Origin: Malania oleifera
Taxonomy: Eukaryota > Streptophyta > Magnoliopsida > Santalales > Ximeniaceae
DNA: 64,000 nucleotides
NCBI RefSeq assembly: GCF_029873635.1
Contig: NC_080426.1
Location: 55,256,093-55,320,092 of the forward strand
Direction: 5' to 3'
The notes below the pieces were generated by a model, which worked only from the letters and a program-made list of their open reading frames with translations, had not been told where the DNA came from and did not search any database. The position numbers and the translations under genes are program-made. The number at the start of each line of letters is the position of its first letter. The stretch's first letter is position 1. Positions 22,519 through 35,306 of this stretch are shown here, in pieces.

Positions 22519-25500
22519 CTACTCTATGCAAAGTTTAGTTACCAATCCCTTCAACCACATAGCCTTCTTTGCAGCCTCTATCACTGTCATATACTCTGCC
22601 TCATTGGTAGATAATGCAACAACCACTTGTAACATGGATTTCCAACAAATAGGTCCGCTTGCCATAGTGTAAACATAACCTGTGGTGGACCTCTTGTCAT
22701 CCAATTCTCCTATGAATCCCTATACTAAAGCTAAAACCTATCATTATTCAAACTCGATGCCAAAATCTGCATTGTCTATCAAGTACCCGAGGACCCACTT
22801 CAAAGCACTCTAATGCTCCTTGTCTAGATTTTTGTAAACTTATTCACTATACTAACTCCATATGCAACATCTCCTCCACATCCTCATCTGATTGTGGACA
22901 TTGAGTTGACAATAGCTTGAAATGATTTTTTCAATAGGTTAGGCAATAGCTTAGCATTGTTCATGCTAAATCTCTCCAACACCTCTATGTAAGCATTTTG
23001 AGAGACCCAAAGCTTGCAATCTTTCTTGTCTCTCCATATTTCCATGGATCTTCTTTGCAGCACCAAGATCCTTCGTCTCAAATTCCTTAATAAGGATTTT
23101 AAACCATTGACATGACAGATATTCTTTGCAGCAATCAACATATCATCAAGATATAATAGTAGAAAGATAAATGAACCATTAGATAGATTTCTAAAGTAAA
23201 CACAACAATCATACTTACAACATCCAATACTCATCATGAATGAATCAAAGCGCTTGTACCACTACCTTGGCAATTGCTTCAACCATACAATGATTTCCTT
23301 AATCTGCAAACATAATTTTTCTTCCCAAGTTCCTTGAAACCTTCCGACAACTCCATATAGATTTGCTCTTCTAAGTCACCATGAAGAAATGTTGTTTTAA
23401 CATCTAGCTGCTCTAACACAAAGTCAAACTAAGCTACTATGGCAAGTACAATCTAAATGGAGGTATGTTAGACAACAGGAGAAAATATCCTATCATAGTC
23501 TATCCTTCCCTTTTTGCCACTAGTCTAGCCTTGATTATCATCTCTTTCTGAAATATCATCTTTCTTCCTAAAAAACCATTTGCACCCCACTAGTTTCCTT
23601 GAGGAAGTTCCACCAACACCCAAGTCCAATTTTTAAGCAAAGACTCCACCTCTTCCATCATAGCTTCCATCCACCTATTTTTCTCTGAACTAAAAACTGC
23701 ATCCTACAATGAATATGGATCTCCAATGCCACTAACTAAAGCAAAGGAGACCATATGCTCTAAACCATATTTATGCACATCTACATCTATTTATAGCTAC
23801 ACCGTGGTCATCCAATTGCCACTGATCTTACTATTCAACTGAAGGCACCTTTGGTTGTTGGTCTTGTAGTTTCCCAAGCTCCACCTACACCTTTGGCTCC
23901 ATCCTGTCAACTTTGTTGTCTTGTCCATCTTCTTTGTACCTTAGCATGAATGTCTAATCAAACACCACATCTCTACTCATAAATACCTTCTTATCCTCTA
24001 GATCCCACAACTTGAACCATTTAAGCCACTTTTCATAGTTAATTGAAAATGCACCTCTTGGACTAGGGTCTAGTTTGGATCAAAACTCACTAGGAATGTG
24101 ACCTACTTGGACAACTAAAGATCATCAATGTAGAGACCTTTTGACCTATCAAAACTTCCTCAGGCACTTTACTATCCAGCTTTATAGAAAGTGACATGCT
24201 AATAATATAACAAACTGCACTGACTGCATCTACCTAGAAAGTCTTGGCCAATTCTGCATGTAGTCTCATACTCCTAGCTTTCTCAAGCAGGGTCATGTTC
24301 ATCCTTTCAGCCACTTCATTTTGTTGGAAAGTCCAACAAACTATAAAATATCTAACAATTCCCTCAAACCTACAGAAGTTCAAAAACTCATCAAACTTGT
24401 ACTCCAGCCCATTATCTGACCTAAGACACTTTACTAACATTCCCATTTATTTTTTAACCTCTGCCTTCCATTACTTAAATTTGGAGAATACCTCTGGCTT
24501 TCCTTCATGAAGTAAACCCAAAGCTTCCTAGAGTAATCACCGATGAAGCTAACAAAAATTGAGCTCCATTCCTAACTTGTACCTCTACACACCCCAACAT
24601 CACTATGAACATAATCTAAAATGTCCTTGCTCTTCTAGGAAGACAACTTGAATTTCACTCTGCACTATTTACCTAAAGCAAAATACCTGCAAAAATCAAC
24701 TTTGCACTCCTTCAACCCTTTCAGCAATTTTCTTTTATGGAGATCCATCATACTCCGCTCACTTATATGTCCCAAGCGCATATGCCAAAGCATAGTGTCA
24801 ACTATGTCAATATCCGAAGAAGTGATTGTTGAACTACTTGCAATTGTATTGCCTATTAGCTTATACAAATTGTTATCAACTCGTTTACCCTTTATAACAA
24901 TCATAAAACCATTTGACACCTTTAGGATTCCACTTCTCGAAGTTACTAAAAGTCCATACAAAGTCTTTTCTAAGTAACCTAAAGAAAGCAGGTTCTTCAA
25001 TTCTAGAACATGTCTAACATTTTGTAATGTTCTCAAAATGTCAACAGACATTCTAACTTTCACAATACCAACACCAATTATAGGACAAGGATAATTATCC
25101 CCAAGAACTGTTGACCCACCATCACTTTCCCTGTAAGTATCAAACCACTCCCTATACGGACAATAATGAAAGGAGCAACCAAAATCCAGATTCTAAGCAT
25201 CCTAAAAAGAATTGTTACCTGTAGCAACCAGCAAGAACTCTTCATCATTTGAACTATCTGCCACCACACTTGCAAAGCTTGATGGTCAGTCTTTCTTGTC
25301 TTCCTTTTTCTTCCAAAGAGCACAATCCCACTTATAGTGCCCCTTTTGTTTGCACTTGAAGAACTCAACATCCTTGGTTCTTGATCTAGACATCAATCTG
25401 TCCCTTTGCTTATAATTCTCCCTAGATCTCCCTCTCCTATATTCGATCTTGGCAACCAAGCCCTTTAGTTCATAGTCCTCTTTGTTAGGCCTCCTTCTAG

Positions 25501-25902
25501 TCTCATTTGACCTAAGAACCCCAAAAAGTGAATTTCCATAAAGTAGTGTCAAAACCAAGTATTCAAATGAAAAGGAAGAGAAGATAACAACACCAACGTG
25601 TTATCTTCATCTTCAATTCTCACATCCACTTTGAGCAAATCGCTAAGAATCTGATTGAACTAATTCATATGTTGATTCATATCCCCACCCTCGAGTATAC
25701 AAAGAAATAAAAATGACTTCTTCAAGAGCATTTTGTTAGTATTGCTCTTCAACATATACAAGCTCTCCAATTTCATCCATAAACCCTTGGCAATTTTCTC
25801 CTCCATCACATCGAATACACAAAATCTATCAAACAAGATCTCATAGTACTGAAAGTGATCTATTATTCTATTATAGTTCCATTCAATCATATCTTCATCC
25901 AT
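22519..25902 (-). pseudogene. Copia B gag-pol remnants
   Basis: From 5' to 3' on the minus strand: gag (25902-25660); a zinc knuckle in which the first Cys is Phe (FKCKQKGHYKWDC, within 25558-25286); the pre-integrase part with WHMRLGHISERSMM (25063-24665); an integrase fragment with RSDNGLEY and NEVAERMN (24446-24234); reverse transcriptase with LLLYLDDML (23237-22884); and RNase H with STNEAEYM (22704-22519). Order and content are copia. Stops and frameshifts occur every few hundred bases, and RT has Leu-Asp-Asp in place of the usual Val-Asp-Asp. Confidence 0.88.
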
Positions 25903-26097
25903 CTTCTCTTATTTCTCTCCTGCCAAAGCCTTGTAAACCTTCTATTGAACTAATAGATCGATTACCCACATCTGCCATAAGCTAAAGTTTCCTTTCCATC
26001 AAACTTTTTGAATCTAGTCTTCACCTTGCTCAGCTTTGCTGCAATCAAGATGCAAACCTTAGAAAGCCTAGCACGAATCTAGTGCTCTGATACCAAT

Positions 26098-26533
26098 TGT
26101 TGTGAAATCATGCCATAAGGTTATGCACACGCACACACACACAAAATAAATATAAAAAATAAATAAGATCAAAAGAGAAAATACAAACAATGAATTTACA
26201 TGATTCGACAGTATGCCTACGTCCACAGAGTCTCTGCTCAATTTCAACATATCATCAAACAAAAACTGCCTTTGAGCTTTAACCCTCGATTATGATATGT
26301 ATATATAGTTCTATATGAAAATCCCAAAATACCCTTACATGATAATACAATTATACTACGCTTGGCTTAAATGTACTATACGCACCCTCTCTAGACTAGG
26401 TTTAAGTAGACAGGGGGGTTTCGCCATGGAGTGCTTAGGAACCCTATGGGCCCCTTCGCCCTCTCTATGAAACCTCCAACTTGTTACAAACTTCAAGTGG
26501 GTAACTCCTTTGAATATGAGTCATAACTCAACA
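26098..26533 (-). repeat. 5' LTR of copia B
   Basis: It is 436 bp, from TGTTGTGAAATC to ACTCAACA. The ACGTGGTTCGG block has decayed to ACATGATTCGA while CCTACGTCCAC is kept. Confidence 0.88.
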
Positions 26534-26538
26534 GTTTG

Positions 26539-27083
26539 GAAGGTTGGATAGGGGTTACCGGAGTATTTCAAATTGGTAGCCTCAAGGATTGGTTGGTGAT
26601 TCAATCGACAACAATAGGGAAGTTCTTTGAGCTAGGGTTGGATTTGTGTAGAAGTTTTGTGCAACAGCTGAGGAAATTGGTGCGATGGTTCCTGTTAATG
26701 ATGAGGAGAACACAAACCACTAACCACTTGCGGTGAAGGTGGTAATGATGAGAAGCAACAAGGTCTACAATCGATGTGGGGGTTTGATGTAGGTCATGAA
26801 AAGCCCGTGAACAAAGGGAGGAGAAGATTATAATGAGGGTGATAATGATACTAAATCATTTATTTTCTACAATATTCATAATATATGCATTAACTAACAA
26901 TTCGATATAAATACTACTATTCATTTTGATAGTAATAGTAATTTGATATTCTTTGCAATATTGTTCAATTTCAACCTTCTTTTCTTTCTAATTTTTGTCA
27001 AATTCAAGTTGTAAATCTTTTTTTCTTTAATCTATATATTAATAGAGAAAAAAATTACAGCCTAGGCAAGGATACAAAATCTT

Positions 27084-27131
<48 letters not shown>

Positions 27132-29616
27132 TACACAAAATAACCAAGAAATTCCCTCTTTAAATCCCTCCCACCATAATTCACTGAACACTAAAAATTT
27201 GCTAGTTCCCCCTCACCCTTTTTAGCCTTGCTTTTACCATCTAATGGAATTTTGTTTCCACCATATACATGTGTAAACCCAATTCGTCAAACAAATGCCG
27301 AACTTGAATTCCATCCTTGCCCAATTTCTTTTTATCCATACAATGATTTTCAAAAATGCAAATTCTCTCTCATCCTTCCATTGGTGGAGGCGACACATAC
27401 ATTTAAGTTGCCAAGAATATTAGATAAATCAAAAACATAACCATAGTGGCTCCAAATCTCATTCAAGAGCAAACCCCCATCACAATCAAAATCACCGAGG
27501 TCTTCACTATCAATTGTCAGTATCAAAAATATCCCCCAATTCTTTTCCTCTTTACAACTACTAACACTCTCTCTAGTAACATCATCCTCAACCATTGATT
27601 TTTCTAATATACTTAAATTACCTCCTTATCTCACCTCAGAACTTTTCTTGTCATCTAATTAGAAGTAACTCAATTTTCTTCAAGCATTTTCCTCATTTTG
27701 ACACCCATCTACACTATCTTTTGACAAGTGTAAACCTTTTAACCTTTGAGCTTGTCAAAAATTTCTTATTTACCATGATTTTCCACCCGAAAGGCTAAAA
27801 CAACATTATTCCCCTCACTCTCAACCTCACAAAAATTTTGCTTCTTTACAAAACCACCTCCTTTTTCAACCACTTTCAAAAGCCTAAAGTTCCTTTCTAC
27901 TACTAGAATCTCGTCCCACTAAAAGAAAAGAATCATCAATCATACTTATAGAATTGGTCGATACAAGACTATCATGTTTGCCGCTTTCCCTCCAATCATT
28001 TTGATACTATTACTTCTTTCTAAAGAAGATGGATATATGGAATACCCTCTTGGTCATCATGAATCTACTTTCAAAATGAGCATTGCAAGGTAGGGTTTGT
28101 GCCTAGAATCTACTCGGAAGACAAAATACCTAGTGAGAACTGGGAGAATTATGGGCTTGATCAATTACAAATGTCTCTTGAAATCCCTTAATTTGGCTTC
28201 CAACTAATATTAGCTGCTGCTCTTGAGAAATTCATCCCATTACATCTTCTCCTAAATGTTCTCCTCTTAATACATCACTCCAATCGAACATCCCTTGTAA
28301 GCTCTGTGAGCTTTTGCACCAGTTTCTCAAGCCTCATCAGATTTATGGGCTTGTTGAAAAGAATGGCCCATGTGAGAAGAAAGAGAAATGTCGTTTTGTT
28401 TCCAAAGAAGGGCCCAAATAATGTTTATTGTGACTATGGGCCTGTTCAATTAACTAGCCCAATTTAGTCAAGAAAGAAGCTCATTATTTCTCAATTACCA
28501 TACCCAAGTCCAAAGTGAGAACCTAACACCTCAACCCAATATTCTTTGCCTTATTCTCCCCAAGAACAACCCTAGCCACCTCAGCCAACTTCACAACCCC
28601 TTCAATAACCCTACTCACATTGAATGTATAGAAGTTAGTCTCAATCCCTAGACACACCTAGGAGCACCCCTTCCAACATATCCATACAAGACCCAAGTAG
28701 TCGGGTCGAGGTCCTACAAGGTACCCTCCACTCAAAGTACCCTCCCAAGCAATTGAATGGATTCCCAAGTTCCTTCATTTGCAATTCACCCCCACCATGC
28801 CTTGACTCTGTGTCTAAAAAACACCTTTTTTAGAACCTTCACCACTGACATTCTTCCCTTCATCACCACCTAACTACATGATAAGGGAGCCAAAAGACTT
28901 GCTTGACCTTTGCCTCTAGATTCAAGTTGAAATTCGCAAAGCTTCGCCTTCCATCACCTTTAGTGCCACCATGGGCAAACACCAAAAATGTCTTAGCTTT
29001 CCACTCCAATTCTAGATCCACAAAATTCCCCACATTTGTCCACCTAATCGACATCCACCATGTTTCTAGAGCACTTCAAGAACCCTTTTCCAACCAACTA
29101 AAAATTGACAAATCATTTAGCAAACCAAATGACAACCTCTTAAGAGAATCTCACTCCACCTATTGTAGGAAATATCGTTCTCGAACACTAACAAATAAAG
29201 AGTCTCCCCTACCTTGTCCAATGTTTAGATCAAAGGCCTTTCCTTCAATCCAAGTCGAAGGATTTTGCACCACCTCCTTCTATCGAAAAAACAATTCAAT
29301 CCTTCATGGCCAAGAGAGAGAGAGAGAGAGAAAGATGAAAGTTTTTTCCAAAAAAAAAAAAAAGAGAGCCCTTCCCATTTCACAAGAGAGGAAAATTGTA
29401 ATTTTAAATGCTTTATTTAATGGATAATATTAAATAAGTTGACAAAATTGCATTATTGTATGTATTATGTTCCTAATAGACTAATGGAGTGCACAATGTT
29501 GTTTAATTAATTAATTAATTTATCACATATATGATTAAAGAAAACTAAAAAAATATATAATTTTTCAGTCACTAGCAGTTTAAAAACAATACTCTTAGTA
29601 AACAATATTAGTATTA
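26539..29616. other. Intergenic stretch with possible LINE relic
   Basis: No intact gene was seen. It holds an AT microsatellite (27087-27127) and long purine-rich stretches on the minus strand. Minus-strand fragments such as FDLNIGQGRGDSLFVSVRERY and KTFLVFAHGGTKGDG, between about 29250 and 28860, resemble the N-terminal part of some plant L1-type ORF1 (DUF4283-associated) proteins. Frames shift repeatedly, so this is only a suspicion. The 174-codon plus-strand frame over 28903-29427 is its antisense shadow. Confidence 0.4.
27087..27127. repeat. AT microsatellite
   Basis: About twenty AT units without interruption. Confidence 0.92.
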
Positions 29617-30468
29617 GTAAGTTGAATTGGACGATCTAAAATACACTAAAAAATCTTTTTGCAAAAGATTAAGAGATTGAAATATGCAAATACACCATTA
29701 CACATAATGTTGTGTATGCTTGACAAAAATTCACAATTGTTACACTAGCTACTCTTGCTTCCACTATATCCATCACCGTTATGCTACGCTATTTAAAACC
29801 ATCCTAAGTGCGGCTTGGGTGTAGATTTTGTTCTTGGACTCCCAAAAGTAGCACCCGGCACAAGGGCATGTTCCATGTTTGAAGTAGTTGATAAGTTTTC
29901 CAAGATAAAGCAATTTATCCCTCATGAAGACCTCTTATTCCTCTCCTACGGATAAATTGTTCTTAAGGAGGCAGTCAAATTGCATGGTTTGTCGACTTCC
30001 ATTCATAGTGTCCAATAGGGATTATTAAACAACCACTTTGCCCAAAAGCTTAAGATATTAGTAAGTTGAATTGGACGATCCAAAATACACTAAAAAAAAA
30101 CTTTTTGAGAAAGATTAAGAGATTAAAATATGCAAATACACCATTACACATAACTTTGTGTATGCTTGCCAAAAAATTCACAGTTGTTACACTAGCTACT
30201 CTTGCTTCCACTATATCCATCACCATTATGCTATGCTATTTAAACCATCATAGGAGGCTTGGGTGTAGATTTTGTTCTTGGACTCCCTAAAGTAGCACCC
30301 GACACAAGGGCATGTTCCATGTTTGAAGTAGTTGATAAGTTTTCTAAGATAGAGTAATTTATCCCATGAAGTAAGATCTCTTATACCTCTCCTACAGCTA
30401 AATTGTTCTTAAGGAGGCAGTCAAATTACATCGTTTGTCGACTTTCATTCATATTGTCCGATAGGGAT
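29617..30468. repeat. Tandem duplication of a 406-408 bp unit
   Basis: 29617-30022 and 30061-30468 are two direct copies, both starting GTAAGTTGAATTGGACGAT and both ending GGGAT. Each contains a region (about 29705-29815 and 30150-30250) resembling the right end of the non-autonomous hAT at 22255-22389. Unit 1 is followed by 38 bp of TRIM LTR (30023-30060), unit 2 by the complete TRIM. Confidence 0.9.
30023..30060 (-). repeat. Truncated TRIM LTR at the duplication joint
   Basis: These 38 bp follow the same GGGAT as the full TRIM and match its first LTR (TTAAACAACCACTTTGCC...AAGCTTAAG), then stop where unit 2 begins. They show that the tandem duplication copied a stretch already holding the TRIM. 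Confidence 0.85.
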
Positions 30469-30750
30469 TGTTAAAAAATCACTTTGCCTAAAAGTTTAAG
30501 CTATTAGGTTGTGGGCCAACAATATACGTCAAGCCTTAACACTCCTCTGCACGTGTAGCCTAATTGCGCATAAAGAGATAACAAATGATGAACAACACCC
30601 ATTACAAGGAATAATATAATTTTTAACAAACAAAAAGTAAACGCGAAGGACATCCTGACAACCATGGCTCTAATACCATGTTAAAAAACCACCTTGCCTA
30701 AAAGCTTAAGCTATTTGGTTATGGGCAACAATGTACATCAAGCCTTAATA
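30469..30750 (-). mobile_element. TRIM element (miniature LTR retrotransposon), 282 bp
   Basis: The terminal repeats are 30469-30541 and 30679-30750 (73 and 72 bp, TGTTA...TTAACA and TGTTA...TTAATA). They enclose 137 bp with no coding capacity. GGCTCTAATACCA just inside the right repeat is a one-mismatch methionine-tRNA primer site, giving minus orientation. Target duplication GGGAT is exact (30464-30468 and 30751-30755). TRIMs are moved by enzymes of other elements. Confidence 0.92.
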
Positions 30751-30787
30751 GGGATATCAAATTTGCTAGTTACTTTTGGAAGACAAT

Positions 30788-32167
30788 TGCTAAGGGCTTG
30801 TTTGGTATTGTTTTTGTTTCCCATTTTCTGTTTTTGTTTCTGTGCAGTAAAAAAATAGATTATGAAAACAAGTTTGTTTACGTTGTTGGTTTTTTGTTTA
30901 AGTTAACAGTTTTTAACTGTTTGCAAAAAAATTGAAAACCAGATTTTATGATTTTTAGTTGTTTTCGCAACCTTGTTGCCAGAATATTTCAGAGGTCGTT
31001 TAGTATCATTGTCAAAAATTAGAGAAACGAAAACCAGAAATGAAAACCAAAAACCAGAAACATAAACTAAAAAGTAGAAACCAGCAACCTATTTGGTTAA
31101 CATTTATAAAACTAATACAAATTAAAAACTTAATTAAAAAATATTCATTTTCATCTCTAAAACAAGAAATATTATAAAAATATGATTAAAATAATAAAAT
31201 TACAAATAATATACATTAAAAAATTTACTATAATAAAAATAAAATTTGTTACAATTATTGTACTTAATTGTTCTACTTTCAAATTTTACTTTACAATAAA
31301 AATTTTATTGGATATTGCAACTGAAAAATAGTAAAAATATTTTGTAATTGGTATTATTATTATTTTTTGAAATTTATGTATCTTTTTTCTTTTAATTATA
31401 TTTAAATTCATATAATCATTTAGTTTTGATTTTAATTTAAAAGTGTATAAAATGAATAATTTAATCTAAAAAAAATTATTTCTGAATATCAAAATTTTAG
31501 GCAACAGGTTGCCACTAAAAACCATAAAATCTAGTTTTCAACTTTTTGACAAACAACAAAAAACTGGCAATAGAAACAGAAAACTGATAACATAAACAAA
31601 AGCATTTTTATAATTTCTTTCTTCATTGTGGAGAAATAGAAACAGAAAACAGCAACAACACCAAAGAGGCCCTTAGTTTCCAGAATTAACTTTTTTGGAC
31701 TAAATCATTCATTTTATCTATACTTTTTAACTAAAATTAAAATAAAATGATCATATGAATTTAAAATTAATTAAAATAATATATGCTAATAAAACTTCAA
31801 AAAAAATTTTAAAAAAAATACAAGCCATTTACAAAATATTTTTACATATTTCAATTGTCATACACAATAAGATTTTTCTTTTAAAGTCACTTTTGAATAT
31901 AATAATTAAAGTAAAATAATCATAATCTTTATTTTTATATAGTGTTTTTAATTTATATTATTTTGTACCTTTATTATTTTAATCATATTTTATAATTGTT
32001 ATTTCATTTAGAAAATGAGCATTTGTTTAATAAAGTTTTTAATTTTTTTTAGTTCTATAAATATTAACCAAACAAGATATTGGTTTCCTGTTTTTAGTTT
32101 CTATTTTTGGTTTTTAGTTTTAGTTTCTATTCGTTATCATAATTTTTGACAATGAAACGGCTCCTAA
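30788..32167. repeat. Two interleaved long inverted repeats (A-B-A'-B')
   Basis: Arm A is 30788-30975 (GGGCTTGTTTGGTATTG...) and its inverted partner A' is about 31499-31675 (...CACCAAAGAGGCCC). Arm B is about 30993-31490 (GGTCGTTTAGTATCATTG...) and its partner B' is about 31682-32167 (...GACAATGAAACGGCTCC). Both pairs look like palindromic MITE-type DNA elements with TTTGGT/TTTAGT-style ends. The order A-B-A'-B' is interleaved, not nested. No clean target duplication was found. Confidence 0.8.
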
Positions 32168-33289
32168 ATGTGTGGGACTCACTTAATGTTTTCTTCCACT
32201 TGCAACCCCTAGGTTGATGGTTAGGTTGAGGTTTTCAACCATAGTCTAGGTGATCCACTTAAAGATAGTTTGTGTTGAAATTGGTAGGTATTGATATTTA
32301 AGTGTTGTAGTTAGGTGCTTAAATTCAAAAGTGCAGTTTGGTTGTGTCTAAAAATAAGTTCATGAATACAATATTATATTTCAACATATAATCACATATT
32401 ATAATACATAATAAAGTAATATATAATTATTATTTATGTTAATAGTAATATTACTATTAATTAAATTTATATTTTTCAATTAATATAGCTAGATTATTAT
32501 GTTAACAATAGTATTATTACTGAAATCAAGATTCAAGCAAATAAAGGAGCTAGAGAGGGCATTTCAAGCATATTCCTTCCCAATGACAATGGCACTTAGG
32601 CGGTACAAGAGGAACTAAAAGAACCTACAAGGTCACCTTGCCTCATAGTTCTCCTTTCATCTTAAAACAGAAGAACCTACGAGCTCAACAAACCCTAATA
32701 ACTCCATTCCACATCGTGACTCTTTTTCATCCAACACATTCAAGCACACAAAATATCAATAATCAGATGGGCTCTATAACCAGCAGCAATGGCAGTGCAA
32801 GGAAACAATTTTCTAGCAACAAAGGCAACACGAGGAGGAGAAGGCTCATGGATCTCTCTAGGCTTAGGAGGAGGGAGGAAGACAAGAGAGACGAGGAGAG
32901 AAATAGAGAGAGACAGTGAGAGGAAAGTCATCAAAAATAACAGAAGTGCCAATGTGCAAGAATAATGCCCACTTTAAGTGGCAAAAGGCCATTTTTTTTT
33001 TTTTTCTTCTCAAAATCCACTTCTCTAGGAACATGCCAAATAGCACTTTTTTGCACAAGCACTTATTTTAGGTGATAAATGTTATAAGCACTTTTGTTTA
33101 AGTGCTACCAAACAAGATCTGAAATGTGTTATGGTCTGCTAAATCTACTTATAATCACTCTATGAAGAGGTCCACATGTAAAAGCATTTTGTACTCAGTT
33201 AGAAACCTCGTCCACCATTGATCTTGTTCCTTCACCACAAGATGCGTGTAGTATTTTGTTCAACATATCCATGAGTTGCATTGTAAGGG
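32168..33289. other. Intergenic, no gene recognised
   Basis: AT-rich DNA with a T-run at 32992-33005. The frames at 32638-32952 give Ser/Arg-rich peptides without any domain on either strand. Confidence 0.6.
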
Positions 33290-33880
33290 TAATCAAAAAC
33301 TTGCCATGAGTAATATGGGTTGCAAACTTGCTACTGTGCACCGTAGGGCCAAAGAATTTAATGTGGTGGATATTGTCATGATTTATGTTAAACCTGAAGG
33401 CTACTCAAAATTTCCTTTGAAAAGCTCAATGCCTCGTCTCCATCCTTAAGAAACTTGAACCTGGTGCATTAATCTAATTCATTTGCTTGATCATATGACG
33501 ATTTTCAATTTTTAATGTGGAGGATTTAACACCTTACCAAGAAAACTTTGACTTCCTACTTTTTCATCTAGTACTCATGCAGGGTCAATAGTTCCCTGGG
33601 CTCCTTCCACTTCTCAGCCCCATATCACACTGGAGTCAATTTTGGATGATGAGTTTGTGACTTCTCCTCAGGGTAATCTTTGACAATATTCAGTGGAGAG
33701 ATCACCCCATTTCAAATGCTACCTGGCTTACTAAGGATTTTGTTTGTGAGAGTCCTTACAAGCTATTAGAGTAACAGCTACAACTACACTCTCCAAAGCC
33801 TAGTCCCTTTCAGCCAAAGGAGTATGACGAAGGACCACCTTCATCATTTACGCAGCCTATTCGGCATAATTATTTTCAGC
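33290..33880 (+). pseudogene. Ty3/gypsy pol 3' relic: integrase C-terminus and chromodomain-like tail
   Basis: Plus-strand reading gives KEFNVVDIVMIYVKPEGYSK, like the gypsy integrase C-terminal strand pattern (FxVGDxVMVxxxPE). An FNVEDLTPYQ-like piece follows near 33510-33540. Then comes IQWRDHPISNATWLTKDF near 33690-33750, which has the QW...ATW layout of gypsy chromodomains. Frameshifts and stops separate them and nothing upstream of integrase remains. The family pattern is known; the assignment of this decayed piece is inference. Confidence 0.6.
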
Positions 33881-34670
33881 ATAGATTTAGGACAATATGC
33901 TTGCATAAGTTCTTAGTTTATGTTGTGTAATTTTCTGCTATTTGGGCTATTTAGTAATTATGTGTTTTAGTTAATTGCAGCATATAAATACTTTGGTGGT
34001 TGTAGTAGTTGTAGCATATGGGACAGTTAATGTGTTTTGAATTAAGAACTGATTTTTCCTCTGCCGTCCTCTCCTTTAATTCCCTTTCTGTTACTGTTTC
34101 TATAACTATCCTGCATCAGTTGGTGCATAGAGGCCTTTGAAAAAAAATATACAGATTCTCCTTCTATCGTCATTCAAGTAAAGATAAAAATATAAATGAA
34201 GAAAAAAAATTATATAGATATATGAGATGGCCCATTTGGGGTAATAAATGGTTCCTGACCTGGCTCCAATTCTACAGCCCTAAACCAATTTGGGTCTTGT
34301 AGGGAAGGTTGGGCTTGTTTGCTCGTTTGTTTTTCCAACATTAATTGTTTATCATTTATATCCAAGATATACGTCGACAATCTCTGCTTGGCCAGTACCG
34401 TTAAACACCCCCCCCCCCCCCCCCCAAAAAAAGGGCTGAATTTCTTATTTGCAAACCTTTCCTTGAGATGTCTTATTTGTCATTGCTTCCCCTAAAATTA
34501 TCTTCTACCTCTGTGTTTATTATTCTTGCAAGGAATGAGGACTGTTTGGACGCTGATATTATTCTTAAGATAGTCGCGTGTATTTGGAAGAAAGTCAAAT
34601 CTTATACTATATTTTTACCCAAATCGACTCAAATTCAAATCCGAGATTCCAGGGTAAGATGAAACAGGTG
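33881..34670. other. Possible gypsy LTR remains and poly-C run
   Basis: After the gypsy relic the sequence has TATAAATAC (about 33985) and ends a block in CCTGCATCA (about 34116) as an LTR might, but no partner LTR is visible. A run of 18 C followed by 7 A lies at 34408-34432. No gene was seen. Confidence 0.4.
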
Positions 34671-34675
34671 AGGGA

Positions 34676-35168
34676 TGTTGTGAAATGATCGACCGAGCAA
34701 CAATCATACAAGCAAAATTTTAGCAACCAAAAATGAGACCAGATTTACGTGGTTCGGTCCACTGTGACCTACGTCCACGGGAGAGCTCAAATCCACTAAA
34801 AATATGGGGAGATTTACACAAGGAGAAGGAGGAGGCTACTGCCCTCAACTCCTCTCTCACTCTCACAAGGATTTACTCTTCCTCACACACAGCCCTCTGC
34901 ACATACAACTCTCTGCACTCTGCACCTCACAACACAGCACCACACAGTTACACTTCTGCAACTCACCACACACACTGCTGCAATTCACTACTACATCCAC
35001 ACACACATACATTACATATATATACACAAGGTGAGGGGGAAGAAGTCAAACAAAGGCTGCTGCAAAGTCACAAGAGGTGAGCAGATTTGGTGGCCGTCCT
35101 TCTCCAGTTCAACATTTCCTGCTGGGTGGTGCGGCTGTTGATACCCATACGAGCCACACATCCTAACA
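34676..35168 (-). repeat. 3' LTR of copia C
   Basis: 493 bp with TTTACGTGGTTCGG and CCTACGTCCACGG. The CA-rich 115-codon frame inside it recurs in the other LTR. AATCTCCACCTTGG just inside is the minus-strand purine tract. Confidence 0.93.
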
Positions 35169-35306
35169 ATCTCCACCTTGGCGAGTATCAACTCCCAAGT
35201 CCATAGCTCCACCTTGACACGAATTCGATCAATGCAAGTCTTCATAGTTTGGTTGAAACATCTAAACCATGCAAAGAGTACCGCCTTCTTCATCAGCAAA
35301 CCGAAC

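Larger units (their letters stand above)
20168..26533 (-). mobile_element. Ty1/copia LTR retrotransposon B, old
   Basis: Target duplication GTTTG is at 20163-20167 and 26534-26538. LTRs are 20168-20631 and 26098-26533. Both start TGTTGTGAAATCA, but many substitutions and indels separate them, and the left one ends in TA instead of CA. The primer site GCTCTGATACCA (26084-26095, plus strand) sits two bases inside the right LTR, so the element is minus-strand and methionine-tRNA primed. Gag and pol are reduced to short scattered frames. A non-autonomous hAT interrupts the part next to the left LTR. Confidence 0.93.

Noticed and set aside
26084..26095. tRNA-like sequence GCTCTGATACCA (also 37444 and 39468)
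   Set aside because: These are primer binding sites complementary to initiator tRNA, not tRNA genes; no cloverleaf could be built.
28903..29427. 174-codon plus-strand frame
   Set aside because: Ends in a translated GA repeat and A-run, and mirrors a better, though decayed, minus-strand LINE-like reading.
32638..32919. 93-codon Ser/Arg-rich frame
   Set aside because: Charged low-complexity tail, no homologous domain, no splice context.
34733..35080. 115-codon His/Thr-rich frame, repeated at 37514-37861
   Set aside because: LTR sequence of copia C, rich in CACA; not a gene.
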